A stretch of DNA of 64,000 nucleotides. Source: Dicyema japonicum (Eukaryota; Dicyemida; Rhombozoa; Dicyemidae). The position numbers and the translations under genes are program-made. How positions within the stretch are numbered: position 1 is the first letter of the stretch; each line of letters starts with the position of its first letter. The notes below the pieces were generated by a model. It saw only the letters and a list, made by a program, of their open reading frames with translations. It was not told the origin of the DNA and searched no databases. The DNA is taken from NCBI GenBank assembly GCA_011109175.1, contig RDEW01000003.1:2102923-2166922 (forward strand), given 5' to 3'. Below are positions 1-10,944 of the stretch, piece after piece.

Positions 1-1549
1 CCTACGAAATTGCCCAAATCGTTGCTAAAAATAATGCTACCCATGTTTCGGGTGAATCGTTAATAATACCTTCTATCGCAGTTGTTTTACAAGATATGTT
101 GGGACATAATCCATCTGAAATTTTACAAGTAGTGCGACCATTTTGATGTTCCTAGAATTTACCTTTGAATAATGATACAATTCGTCGCTGAATTGACGAA
201 ATGGCTGAAAGCGTCGAAGATTCCTTAAAAATATATTTAGAAAAACTGTTTTTTCCTTGCAGATTGACGAATGTCTGGTATGTGATAATAAATCTATATT
301 AATGACCTATGTTAGGTAGGTATTTTAAATAATATTTTGTTTAGATTTTTTGACGAAAAAGTAGTTTTTTGTGGAGAGGTTTCGTTTATCAGACCTTTGA
401 TAACAGATTCTATCGGAGAGTCAATTTTTAATGTATTGAAAACGTATTTTGAAGAAAAACAAATTCCATTTTCCAATTTAATCACATGTGCTACGGACGG
501 TGCAATGGCCATGGTTGGGAAGTACAAAGGATTTGCGTTTTTTTTGAAACAAAAATGTCCGAATTTAATTCATATTCATTGCGTATTACACCGCCATCAT
601 CTGGTTTCAAAAAAAATCTCCGCTTTTTTAAATCAAGTGCTGAATCTCGTCATAAAAACGATCAATCGAATTAAACCAAGTCCAAAATCTGATAGGATCT
701 TTAGAAAATTTTGTATAGATAGGAATGAAGATTATTTTAGATTCTTGTATCATACTGAAGTTTATTTTTGTTTTTTATATTCTTTAGGTTCGCTGGTTGT
801 CCAAAGGCACTGCTTTACAAAGATTTGTAAACTTTTTACCAGCTTTTTTGGACTTTCTTGAATTGGAAAATGAAGAGGAATTAGCAAGATCTATTTCAGA
901 AAATGAGAAATATATTATTTTTAAATTGGATTTTTGCTAAATTGAATGAAATTTCCTTGAAATTGCAGGGAAATTTTGTAACTATGTTTGACGTCAGAGT
1001 TAAAATAATTACATTTTGTGAAAAGTTAAAGAATTATTAGCACTGTAGAGGTGCAAATGGATTTGCAAGATGAATTTATTGGTATTTTTATCATTATTAT
1101 TTTTATAGAAATTAAATATAATTATTCTTACAAGATTTTGTTTGAAAACCATGATTTGTCTACCTTTTGGCGAAAAAAGGAATTTAAAGACAAATATCCA
1201 AAGATTTGGGAACAAATAATTAAAATTTTATTATGTTTTCCAACGACATATATTTTGGAATCAGGATTCAGCGTAGTAAACAGGATATTGAGCGATGAAC
1301 GTAACAAGCTTGATATCTGCTCACGAGGAGATGTCAGATTATTTTGAACACACTTGGACCCTGATATTCAGAAACTAATTAAAATGCATGAAAACCAATG
1401 CTCTCATTAAATAGTTAAAAAAAAGATTTTAAGTCCCTAAATTTAATTAAAAGAATTAAATAAGTCTTTGTTTCTTTGGTACACGAAATAACTTGGTTTG
1501 GTACACTGACTTTTTTTGGTACACCAAATAAAAAGGTTGAGAATCACTG
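1..1549 (+). mobile_element. hAT transposon (ZBED5/SCAND3-like), 3' part, decayed
   Basis: The translation follows the hAT transposase family seen in ZBED5-like proteins: an IDEC block near 264, a long middle part with CATDGAMAMVGKYKG, then HTE joined to VRWLSKGTALQRF, and a C-terminal dimerisation region with ESGFSVVNRILSDERNKLD near 1258-1310. Two introns of 29 bases (316-344) and 28 bases (760-787) restore the frame exactly where the family demands continuity. Beyond about 930 the frame breaks at a T run, stops appear in the 1000-1100 stretch, and one stop interrupts the C-terminus near 1345. The left end lies outside the window. The right end is marked by a terminal inverted repeat at 1535-1549. 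It is most likely a dead copy, though the introns in the transposase are of host size. Confidence 0.8.
1535..1549 (+). repeat. hAT right terminal inverted repeat
   Basis: The reverse complement reads CAGTGATTCTCAACC, very close to the CAGTGGTTCTCAACC terminus of Charlie-like hAT transposons. The eight bases after it, GTCTATGG, would be one half of the expected 8-base target duplication; the other half is off the window. Confidence 0.75.
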
Positions 1550-2877
1550 GTCTATGGCTTCCTTCATTTTAGTGGAACCAGGGTTAATAATAACAATTAA
1601 TTCCTTATCTACAGACACCAAGCTCTTTTTCCTAATTCAGAGACATCAGTAAATAATGTCATTAAGCTCGAGTTCATGAGGTTCTCTTCATAGATGCTGC
1701 TCTAGAGCCGGAGACTACGGAATTATTATTTTCCATTGGAGGAAGCCACTACTATGGGACACTACTTATGTCGACTCGTTGTCTCCTACTAGGGAGCACG
1801 CTAGAGGTACTGCACTGCAGAGAAGGCTAAATGAAAGGAATACCTAGTTTCTGTTTAATTGGTCATTGAGGTGATGACGTATCTCCGGTGCACTTAATGT
1901 CTTCATATCTTCAAGATGATTAGGGCTTCTCGTCCCTTTTTCTTAATGGACTCAGAAGGCATTGAAAACCCAAAGTTTTGGAATAAGGAGACATCAATAA
2001 TTTCCGGAAGCGTCGTTATACGTTGACGTCCATAGAATCTTTTTCCAAATCCTGGGAAATACTCCTCCATAGCAACGTTAGTTTATTCACTAGTCAGATG
2101 TGTTGGGAATATCGACAGAAGGAGATGAGGGATAAGCTACCTGAACCGTTATCCAAAACATATTTACTCTAAAGAGAATTCGAATGACCTACCAAAACAC
2201 ATTAATAACAGAAAAAAGTCGTTTATGGGCAAAATTGCAACGATGACCAGTTAGACGGAAAAATCCTGTCAAAGAGAATCCGCAGCATCCAAAAAGATGT
2301 AAAGGGAATGCTATAACCAAAATTGATGTATCCAAAAACAGAAGCTGACTTGATTGTACTCCAAATGGCTGATGACTACGAGTCAATCCAAGAGGAAAAT
2401 GTTACGATCTTTATAGATCAGCTTCAACAAACGCTAGGAAATGGCACAAATAACAAGGGTGCGGTTGACGATCGGGCGATATCCATCGGTAATGTCTGGT
2501 GCCTACCTCACGAAGAGATTACATTTACTGGTGGAAACAGACAATTATCCGGATGATGGCAAAACCAGGAAAACCCAAAAAGACCCTCTAAGCTACCCAA
2601 TAAGTCTGATCTACAGTATGACAAAATCATGAGCGAATAGTCTGCAAAAGATTGTTCCATGCTCTCGAAGAGTAGCTTCCTGAGTAATCAGCAATAGTTT
2701 CCGGCCAAGCAGATTTGTTGGAGACTGTTTTTTAAACTCGGAAGTAACCAAAGCGGGAGACTTGAAATATCACCTGCACGTCTTTGCCTTGATAAATTAA
2801 ATCTAAAATAATGTGTGCCACTAAGCTCTACTATATTGTCTATACGGGACCAAGACCCCGGTGAATTAGTAAGCTGA
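1550..2877. other. No gene recognised
   Basis: Only short open frames with no recognisable family are present; the longest, plus strand 2323-2556, shows no motif that I know. The stretch runs up to a reverse transcriptase fragment in the same orientation, so part of it may be decayed 5' sequence of that retroelement. Confidence 0.4.
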
Positions 2878-3141
2878 GTGACGAACTTCCTGTCAGGACA
2901 TAACTCATTCATTAAATATGAGGGATTTCTGTCAAAACTAGTGAACCTAGAGAGATAAGTTCCACAGAGTTCGGCGGTCAGTCCCCTACTATTCGACATA
3001 CTCATGGTTGATATACCGTTACCGAGGACACCGAGTATGGTAATTTTGCTCTCAAATATGTCCAAGTCTACAAAATTTTTGTACAAGAGACTTGATAAAT
3101 ACATCAAAGAAATCAGAAAATGGCGTGTCTCCGGGGTTTGA
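2878..3141 (+). mobile_element. Non-LTR reverse transcriptase fragment
   Basis: The plus-strand frame reads VTNFLSGHNSFIKYEGFL, one stop, then VPQSSAVSPLLFDILMVDIP. This is the thumb-side block of a non-LTR reverse transcriptase (family consensus VPQGSVLSPLLFNIYxxDIP), followed by KSTKFLYKRLDKYIKEI. The catalytic FADD block cannot be seen in frame. It is a short, degraded copy of a CR1- or Jockey-type LINE. The long open frame on the opposite strand over the same bases is a shadow. Confidence 0.65.
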
Positions 3142-3701
3142 CTGTCATATGTGAGAGCTGTGCCTTGAGGAACATAAAAGATGTTGCTAACATACACCAC
3201 CTTAAATTGTCAGTTGAAAGGAAAAAGGACTTTATGGAAAACGTAGCTGATAGAAGGAAAAGATCTTCCAAGCTCTCCTGTGCATAAGAAAGATGAAAAT
3301 TAGAAAAGAGGTTTTCTTCCTCCTGTTTAACGCGTCATCGTCCCACACTCTTGTTTACCAATGTGAGGGGTAGTACCACTCCTCTAAGAAAAACAAGAGC
3401 AGCTACCAGTTAGTGCCAAAGAGAGATGAAAAGAAACTCAGCATCGAAAAGCTAATGAAAACGGTGATGCAGAACAAAATTATCAATTTTGTATAAAAAG
3501 AGTTAAAGACTCGTATATAAAACTTGAGGATCAGTAAAAGGTGGATGCCTGTGAAGCGTCCAATCCATATAGTAGAACTTAATTAACTCATCACCCTCAC
3601 TAACCCCCGTTAATAATGATAATGGACCAAAGACAGAGTTGGGATTCAATATTAAATTTTGTTAGAAAGAAAAATTTAAATCTACGTTACTTAATATTAG
3701 A
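3142..3701. other. No gene recognised
   Basis: A spacer between the reverse transcriptase fragment and the 3' end of the acidic-repeat gene. It has no coherent open frame and no motif that I can name. Confidence 0.4.
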
Positions 3702-6700
3702 CTAAATAATGACTCCCTCTTCGCTGTCTTCTAGTAGTTGAGCGACATGTGAGTCTGTATTTGAGTCGTCTGACTCATTGAGAGACATATTCTTGAAGGT
3801 TATTACATAATCTTACAAATTCATCGTTTAGAGTAATTTTTGGACTACCCGGAGATTTTGCACGTGCTATAAGATGCTCAGTTTGGTAATTTACTATTTC
3901 TTCAACTTTCACGTTTGATTCTTTTCTTCCTTCAAATTCTTGGTTCTGACAAATTTCTATTCTTCTCTGGACATCCTTGATTGACCTCTTTCTTTCTCCA
4001 ACATCTTCGCTCTGAGAATCTTTTATTCCTCCTTCAATGTCCTCATTTGAGCTTTTTTCTTCTACAACTTCATTTTCTTGATAAATTGCTATATTTTCTT
4101 CAACATCATCAATTGATTTTTTTCTTTCATCAAAATCTTCGTTCTGATATGTTTTAGGTTGTTCTTCACCATTTCCGACTGATCCCTTTCTTTCCCCAAC
4201 ATCTTCGCTCTGAGGAATATCTACTTTCCCTTTAACGTTCCCATTTGAGTTTTTTCTTTCTACGACATGGATACTTTGTTTGATTTTCTTTTACATCGTC
4301 AGCTGAGTTTTTTCTTTCATCAAATCTTTGTTCTGATGTGTTTTATGTCGATCTTCTTCATTTCCAAGTGATCCCTTTCTTTCTTCGACATTATCTTTTA
4401 GATAACTTTTTTTACTTTCTTCGATATCTTCGCTCTGAGGAATTCCTAATTTCCATTCAACGTCCTCATTTGAGCTATTTCTTCTCCGACGTTTTCGCTT
4501 GATACTTTGTTTGACTTTCTTCAACGTCATTGATGGATCTTTTTCTTCATCAAAATCTTTCGTTCTGATAACTTTTGATGTTGTTCTTCAGTATTCCGAC
4601 TGATCCCTTTCTTTTACCGACATTTCGCTCTGAGGAATTCCTAATTTCCCTTCAACGTCCTCATTTGAGCTATTTCTTCTCCGACGTTTTCTCTTTGATT
4701 CATTGTTTGACTTTCTTCAACGTCATTGATGGATCTTTTTCTTTCATCAAAATCTTCGTTCTGATAACTTTGATGTTGTTCTTCAGCATTTCCGACTGAT
4801 CCCTTTCTTTTACCGACATCTTCGCTCTGAGGAATTCCTAATTTCCATTCAACGTCCTCATTTGAGCTATTTCCTTCTCCGACGTTTTCGCTTTGATACT
4901 TTGTTTGACTTCTTCAACGTCATTGATGGATCTTTTTCTTTCATCAAAATCTTCGTTCTGATAACTTTGATGTTCTTCAGCATTTCCGACTGATCCCTTT
5001 CTTTCTCCGACATCTTCCTTTCGATAACTTCCTCTACTTTCTTCAATCTTGTCGTTCTGAGAATGTATTAGCTGTTCTTCAACATCCTCCTTTGATTCTT
5101 TTATTTCTCCGACCTCCTTGTTTTGGTAATTTCCCTTACTTTCTACAATCTCCTTATTTTCCATGTCTTTTATTAGCGATTCTTTATGATTTTCCCTGTT
5201 TCCGGCAAAATCCTCATTTTTTGTTTTTTCTATTTCCATCAACATTAGTGAGTCTTCCTTCTTTACTATATTTTCAGGGATTAGCTGTCCCGGCGTGTTT
5301 TCTCTATAATCTTCACTTTCATGTTCCGCCAAACATTCTCCATTTCCTAAATTTTCATCTGTGCCTGGTTTTTCTAAACAACTTTTTATTTCCTTTTCCG
5401 AATTTCTCACATTCATCAAATTTGAGTATTTTCTGGAATATTCTCCTTCATCTCATATTAACAAACTCAAACCTAACTCGAATGAACGACCACGTTGCAG
5501 GGTTCCTATATTTGTATTTCCCACTTTATCCGTTTTGCATTCCAGAGTCACTAAAATTACAAAATTACTCAACCTGGGACGGCAAATTCATATGTGTTTC
5601 TTTTACTTCAACACGTGTCACGCCAATCGGTGGTTCTGACTCTCTATGAACCTCATCAGAGTCTTTGTGTGTGTCCGCTTTCCAATCCGACCCCCCTCGC
5701 TGAGGTTCGCTGTTTGTCTGTACCTCAGTTACATTTTCTAGTTCAATTTCATCGTTCTGAAGTGAAAACCAAGTCCTTTACTTTGAAATCCATAAAGCTT
5801 GACTGTGAGAGCTTTCTGACAGTATGAGTATCAACACTCGTATCGGTATTAGATTGGCGGTTATCCAGCTCTTTTATTGGGGATCTTTGCTTAGTTTACC
5901 TTTGACTTGATCCGTCCAAGTTTGTTCTAAAATAATTATCCCCAATTACTTTGTGCCTGAGAGATACTTTGAGACTAAAATATAAGTAAAATATATACAC
6001 GTGCACTTTTTATTTTCCCGTATGGAAAAGCTGTCTTATTTCTGACTGATCTTAAATCTGAAATTTTTCGACTTTCGTTTTGCGGTGGAAGTTCCTAGAG
6101 AAGATTATTTCGTGAATATTACCATCTTGTAACGTGTTCGTTCCAGTTTCGAGGTTGAACTTGTCCTTCTCTCTTTCGATTTCTTCTAAAACTGATAATA
6201 GTCCAGTACGAGTAATTTTGGATATCCCTTGGGAGTCAAAATTTCCAAGTCAGCTGTTTGTGATTACATTACATACATTTGTTCGAGTCTGACCGTTTTG
6301 TGGCTCCAAGCTTTGCTCGGCTGAGCCATCCAAACTGCTTTCCAGAATCCTTGATCTCATTTGAGCTGCTTTCCAATTCAGACTTCTCCTTAAAAATCTT
6401 AAATACTTTTTGGCTTGGAAAATCGGCCGGGGGATTCGCTTAACTAACGAAAAGGCATACCTCGGGTCTGAGTGTCTTCAGGAATTGGGGATGTGTTGTC
6501 TTCCTGCAATCAAAATAAAGATCGACCATCTTTAACTTAGTTTCCTGAACGGACGGAGACACTGATTTAGATTTCAAATCCTGGGACTGGGTTTCTTGAA
6601 GTAAATGGACTTTGAACCTGGTTTTTTGTGATTGTTGGTAAGAATAGTGATAAACTCCATTTTGTCCGAGTCCTCGTGTAAAGATTGATTGTCCAATTCC

Positions 6701-7793
6701 TAATCTGTGACTTAATATGGTCAACAAGGTCATTGATTGAATTGGCCATGACAAATGATGTCTGTGAAGACGTCTCACTGCTTTTGGAGGACAAATTTTT
6801 GGAGGCAAAAAGTAAAAAGCGAGTCTTACCCAATTGAGTAGTGCCTTCACAAGCAAATACCCTGAAAAACTTCTTTGTACCCTTAATTTTGTCGGAATAT
6901 CTGCACGAGAAGGATTCCGCTTGGTTTTTCAGTTTTATCTGACAACTATCATATTTTTAGAAAACTCACGAAAGGCATGGAAGACCATCATTTATGGATA
7001 TGATCTTGAATATTCTTCCTCCAATGAATGTCCCGGCTTGTATTTGTGTTCACAGCAACCACTCAGCCGACAGACCACAATTTGGTCAATTTCTATCGTT
7101 ATTCCCAAGGGATATTGAAAGTTACGCCGGGAACGGAAAGTAAAAACCTCTGAAAATTAAAATCCTGATTTATACGGCCTGGAGTGACCCAGTCTTTGTA
7201 TATTGGGAGAGTATTTCCACCACAGTGCTGCTGGTATATCGAAATGAACTGACTCCTGTTCATGCTGTTTGCGGATTTCTTCTCCTTCCCAAAATATTGA
7301 AATTTTAGTTCACAAAAGGACTGGCTCTTTGCCCACGTGTTCGGAATACTCGTGACAGAATTTACTTTGGGATCGAATGACCTATTCTTAGTTTTCGATT
7401 GTATTTTTTTGTCGAAAGACTTGTTAACGGAAAATAGGGTTCTAATAAGCGTCTGGTGTTTAATGTGGGGGAGGTATCTGTCCTGGTCAATGCTGCTTCT
7501 CTTTTATAAGGTAAACGAAACCAAACCATTTGAATGAGATCCTTTGTATCGAAGGAAACCCCATAATTGACCAATTCGTCCGAGCTGTTGCGTTTAAGTT
7601 TGTATCCATGACAGTTTGAGGTCCTCTTTTGGAGGATGATCTTGCCGTGTTTTGTGATCTTGGAATAATTACAAGAGTACAAATCCTGCCCTGCGAAGAT
7701 TCTCCCTAACGATAGGACTAGAGAAATAGTCGGATAGATGGGGTCGTATAAACTGTTGTAATTTCTAAATATTAAATGCATTACTAACTTCAT
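3702..7793 (-). CDS. Unidentified multi-exon gene with acidic tandem-repeat C-terminus
   Basis: I do not recognise the family. From the chosen start at 7793 the first exon reads MHLIFRNYNSLYDPIYPT and SLGRIFAGQDLYSCNYSK, about 90 residues of globular-looking sequence ending VNYGVSFDTKDLIQM. Removing a 26-base intron continues into RSSIDQDRYLPHIKHQTLIR and on to about 7130. Between 7100 and 5450 the exon joins are uncertain. A 27-base intron then leads into a Glu/Lys/Ser/Asn-rich region (5420-3800) of repeats such as GERKGSVGNAEEHQSYQNED, likely disordered or coiled. A 25-base intron near the 3' end gives the last exon, which ends DSEEGVII at a stop at 3702. Frames shift within the repeat region, so the gene could be mis-sequenced or decayed, and it may really be two genes: a 5' globular one and a 3' repeat one. 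Confidence 0.45.
3940..5060 (-). repeat. Tandem repeat, about 200-base unit, coding for acidic segments
   Basis: The same landmark (plus-strand AACGTCCTCATTTGAGC) recurs at about 4036, 4236, 4461, 4656 and 4853, giving periods of about 195-225 bases. Each unit also contains TTCATCAAAATCTTCGTTCTG-like and TCTGAGGAATTCC-like blocks. Copies differ by single-base indels that alter the frame between units. The adjacent units at 4461-5050 are the most alike, which suggests recent unequal exchange or slippage. Confidence 0.8.
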
Positions 7794-8395
7794 GAGTCTA
7801 AATTACGTTTCGAAGCAACCAAATTTATTCACGAAACAACTCAACTAAAAACAATTTAAAGTGCGATGACGAAGGTTTATTTTTATTCCAAGTGTATTCC
7901 CTCAACTCACATGGTGTCCGAAGATCTCTTGGAGTGCTATATAAAGATTGTGACTTACCTTGTTACTTTTTTGTTAGCCGTCAATTTCCTTCACCTGAAG
8001 CGAATCAGGGTAAATAAAAATCGTTTTAAAGAATGAAGTAGTCCACCATTACCAATTTTAATAAATTTGGGGAAGGATGTGAATGAATGAGATTATCTTA
8101 AATAAAAACTATTTTTAGGATAATTAATTTTACCGAATTAGCTTGTCCCTAGTAATTGACCTTGAGTCTAAAGATTACATCAATTATTGATCACCTTCTG
8201 TTTTAATAATGAGTTATTTGGACGTTCATTTCCGCCATAATAGCTGTAATTGATTGGTTGAGAAAAGCACGATTTTCTGATCGACTGGTTCGATTTACTG
8301 CCATGGGTTCTTAAATGCTGCCAATGGGATTCTTTTTGCGGCCCATAAACACTTTTGTTATTATTATTTTTAAATTAATAAAATAATTAAATTTA
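7794..8395. other. AT-rich spacer
   Basis: No open frame of note. It lies upstream of the minus-strand gene ending at 7793 and before a retroelement on the plus strand. It could hold the promoter of the former; no specific element is recognisable. Confidence 0.4.
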
Positions 8396-9236
8396 ATGAG
8401 TCATTTGACGAAGCTTGTCGGAAATGGAACGGGTCCGGACTCAAAATCCCAGAAGACACAACGAAGCAAAGAAATTGGGATGACATTGTCTGCTCCAAAA
8501 TTTTGGAAGACCTTAAGAAAGAAGCAAATCAACATCGCCTGGCTTGTTTGGTGTCAGCTTCAAGTCGAGGAGTGGAGCATGGCTTGGTGCAATACCTTGC
8601 CCAAACCTCGGGACCTTTTTGGACGACGATTCTTTGAGGATTGGAATCGGACAAAGGCTGGGACTAGACGTTTGCCAGGAGCACCGATGCCGATGCGGGA
8701 AAACAGTCGATGCGAAAGGATTGCACCCGCTGTCCTGCAGAAGAAGCGCCGGAAGGGGACCACGTCATGCCGCTCTGAATGATGTGATCGTCAGAGCTCT
8801 GAAGGCTTCAGGCTTCCCAGCACAGCTTGAACCAGTGGGTCTTGATCGAGGAGATGGGAAGAGACCTGACGGGATGACCCTTTTCCCCTTCACGTCTGGA
8901 AGATCTTTGGTCTGGGACGCAACTTGCATAGACACGTTCTCAAGCACGAACATTTTTAAATCTGTTCAGACACCTGGAGCAGCTGCTTCGACCGCGGAAA
9001 ACCTAAAAATCAAGAAATATTCTTGCCTCGGGGATCGCTACCGATTTACTCCTGTTGCGACCGAATCATCGGGAGCCGTTGGTCCAATGACGGCTGAATT
9101 CTTGCAAGAACTCGGAGGATTGCTTGCCAGAAAGAAAAGGGATCAACGAGAAGGGTTATGGCTAAGACAAAAGATTGGAATAGCCATACTCCGAGGGAAC
9201 TCGTTCGCAATCCACGCAGCAGGCTTCCTCAACTGA
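8396..9236 (+). mobile_element. 5'-truncated non-LTR element, C-terminal R2-like endonuclease domain
   Basis: The 8544-9236 frame matches the conserved C-terminus of a metazoan retroelement family: SGAWLGAIPCPNLGTFLDDD, then a CCHC zinc motif CRCGKTVDAKGLHPLSC (C-x1-C-x9-H-x3-C), RHAALNDVIVRALKASGF, and KRPDGMTLFP...LVWDAT with a PD-x15-D spacing, ending in AILRGNSFAIHAAGF. Zinc motif plus PD...D is the layout of the restriction-like endonuclease of R2/NeSL-type elements, although the spacings differ slightly. The upstream frame (8470-8545) continues the same protein (NWDDIVCSKILEDLKKEANQ) in another phase, so one frameshift is present. The copy lacks its reverse transcriptase and ends in an A-rich 3' stretch near 9250-9300. 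Confidence 0.8.
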
Positions 9237-9725
9237 CATTTGTTTAATTGTTAAAAAAAAATTTTAAAGAAAAAAAAAATTTAATTTAATTTAATTCAAA
9301 TTATTACTTTTTGCCTTCTCGCTGGACGCAACGTCTGATGACATCGGACCTGACACCCGTTGGTTCCGAATCTGAAGGATGGATTTGTTATTGAAGGTCA
9401 ATTCTCGTCAAACAGTGATTCACCCGTGAGGCGACGAGAACTTTTGGCACGACGCAGTTGTTGAAATTGATCTTCCTACCATCTCCTTGGCCAAATCCAC
9501 TAGTGAAAATTACCATTATCAAAACTCTTCCACCGAAGAATGAAGTCGGAGACGGTAGTAAGAAAGTGGACTATTGGAGGATGGATTTCCTTGGAAGAAG
9601 AGTGATGTCCACTGAAATTTTGATTATCGAAAAAAAATTACTACTCAGCAATGATTCTGTGACTAGCAAAATGGAATTTTTATAATTATTTTTATTAAAA
9701 TAAGATAAAAACAATCATCTGAGGA
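9237..9725. other. Retroelement tail and unassigned sequence
   Basis: The first 65 bases are A/T-rich tail of the preceding element. The remainder has one short plus-strand open frame (9458-9685) without recognisable similarity. Confidence 0.4.
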
Positions 9726-9880
9726 TCATTTAGCGGCTGCCCTTACTGCGTGGCGTTTCCCTCTCAGGATGGTCAGCAAGGTTCGCTCAAATATCCAATA
9801 TTTCTCACGAAGATCTCCTGTTCGTTTTAAATCCGATTCCTTAAACGACTCAGGAATTCCAACGTCGCAGGTATAAAGTA
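9726..9880 (-). mobile_element. 3' end fragment of the R2-like retroelement family
   Basis: The minus strand reads TGDLREKYWIFERTLLTILR and then GKRHAVRAAAK before a stop. This is the family's C-terminal signature (compare LRGNSFAIHAAG at 9190-9233 and LRGNNHAVRAAAI at 53170-53205). Only about 50 codons remain. It lies tail-to-tail with the copy at 8396-9236. Confidence 0.7.
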
Positions 9881-10944
9881 ACCATGCGTAGAATTAATAT
9901 CAGAAAATAGTCTAAATTACCTCAATAGAAAATAGGAAAATCACCTCAGCGACTTATTAGGAATTTCATCCCTTTGAAGCCCCTGGATAAATTATCGATT
10001 TGCCCCTTGGTCACAAAATCGTGAGAACCCTTGATCTGTATTGTAGATTACTAAATTTGAGTGCTTTGTATTGATTTTTTATTCGAAGGAAATTCTCTAC
10101 ACGTGATTCTAAGAGAGGTAAAATAGACTTTCTTGTTATCAATGCAATATTAAGGGCCAAGAGGGATCTTTCCTCTGGCTAATATAGGTCGAAAATCAAT
10201 TATTTAAATTGAAATATTTTTTTTCAAAATTGGGGTTCGGGAGAAGAGGGTCCTGAGTTAGAAGAGGTCGGGAACCGAGTTTTTCAAAGTTAAATATAAA
10301 TAGCATTTTTAAATCAAGTCAGGATTAGTAACCTGCTAGCTGCATAAAGTTGACACACTTCCCAAGGTTCTTCTTGTACTGAATTATGACAAAACACTTG
10401 GAAATAGCCTCCTCTTAACACGTCACTATTTTAAACGACTGTATCATACTGAGATCGTCTTTTGAGAAAATTGTGATGTTAGCCGCGTGGCGCCATGTGG
10501 TGCTTCGTGGCTAATTGGCTGAAGTTTCTGTTTGTTCGTCTGTTCCTCCTCTCGCTTCCTATTAGAATGGCGTCATGTGATCCACTGTCAGTGTCAGGCC
10601 TGCACGAAAAAAGATCATTTGCTCTCCCCCACTCCAGTGGAGGGGTTTCCACAACGACTGTGTCAAAAATAGATTAGTTAAGTGAATAGTATTGGCTTTA
10701 AAATCAATTCTATAATAATCATTAAAATTAAGAAAATCCTGAAAAATATTAAAAAAACTAATATTTAAAAATTTATAATTCGTGATAACGCGATGGCTCT
10801 TCCAACATTGATTGCTCAATGCCCGCAGGCCACAATGGAGACCTTGTCATAACAACTAACTTTTGTTTTTTTTTATAATAAACAATAAATAATTGTGATA
10901 AATAAATATTTAATTGTTTGGTGAATATTAAATCTTCATTTATT
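9881..10944. other. AT-rich spacer upstream of phosphofructokinase
   Basis: No recognisable gene. Small open frames on both strands around 10495-10994 overlap each other and show no family. The last 100-200 bases probably contain the promoter and 5' leader of the phosphofructokinase gene. Confidence 0.4.

Noticed and set aside
2688..3200. Long 170-codon open frame on the minus strand
   Set aside because: It is antisense to the reverse transcriptase motifs VPQSSAVSPLLF and shows no family of its own.
4575..5649. Plus-strand frames rich in Phe, Leu and Ser resembling membrane proteins
   Set aside because: They are the reverse complement of acidic Glu/Lys repeats, which always look hydrophobic in antisense.
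8560..8953. Minus-strand open frames over the retroelement
   Set aside because: They overlap the well supported plus-strand zinc and PD...D domain and read as shadows.
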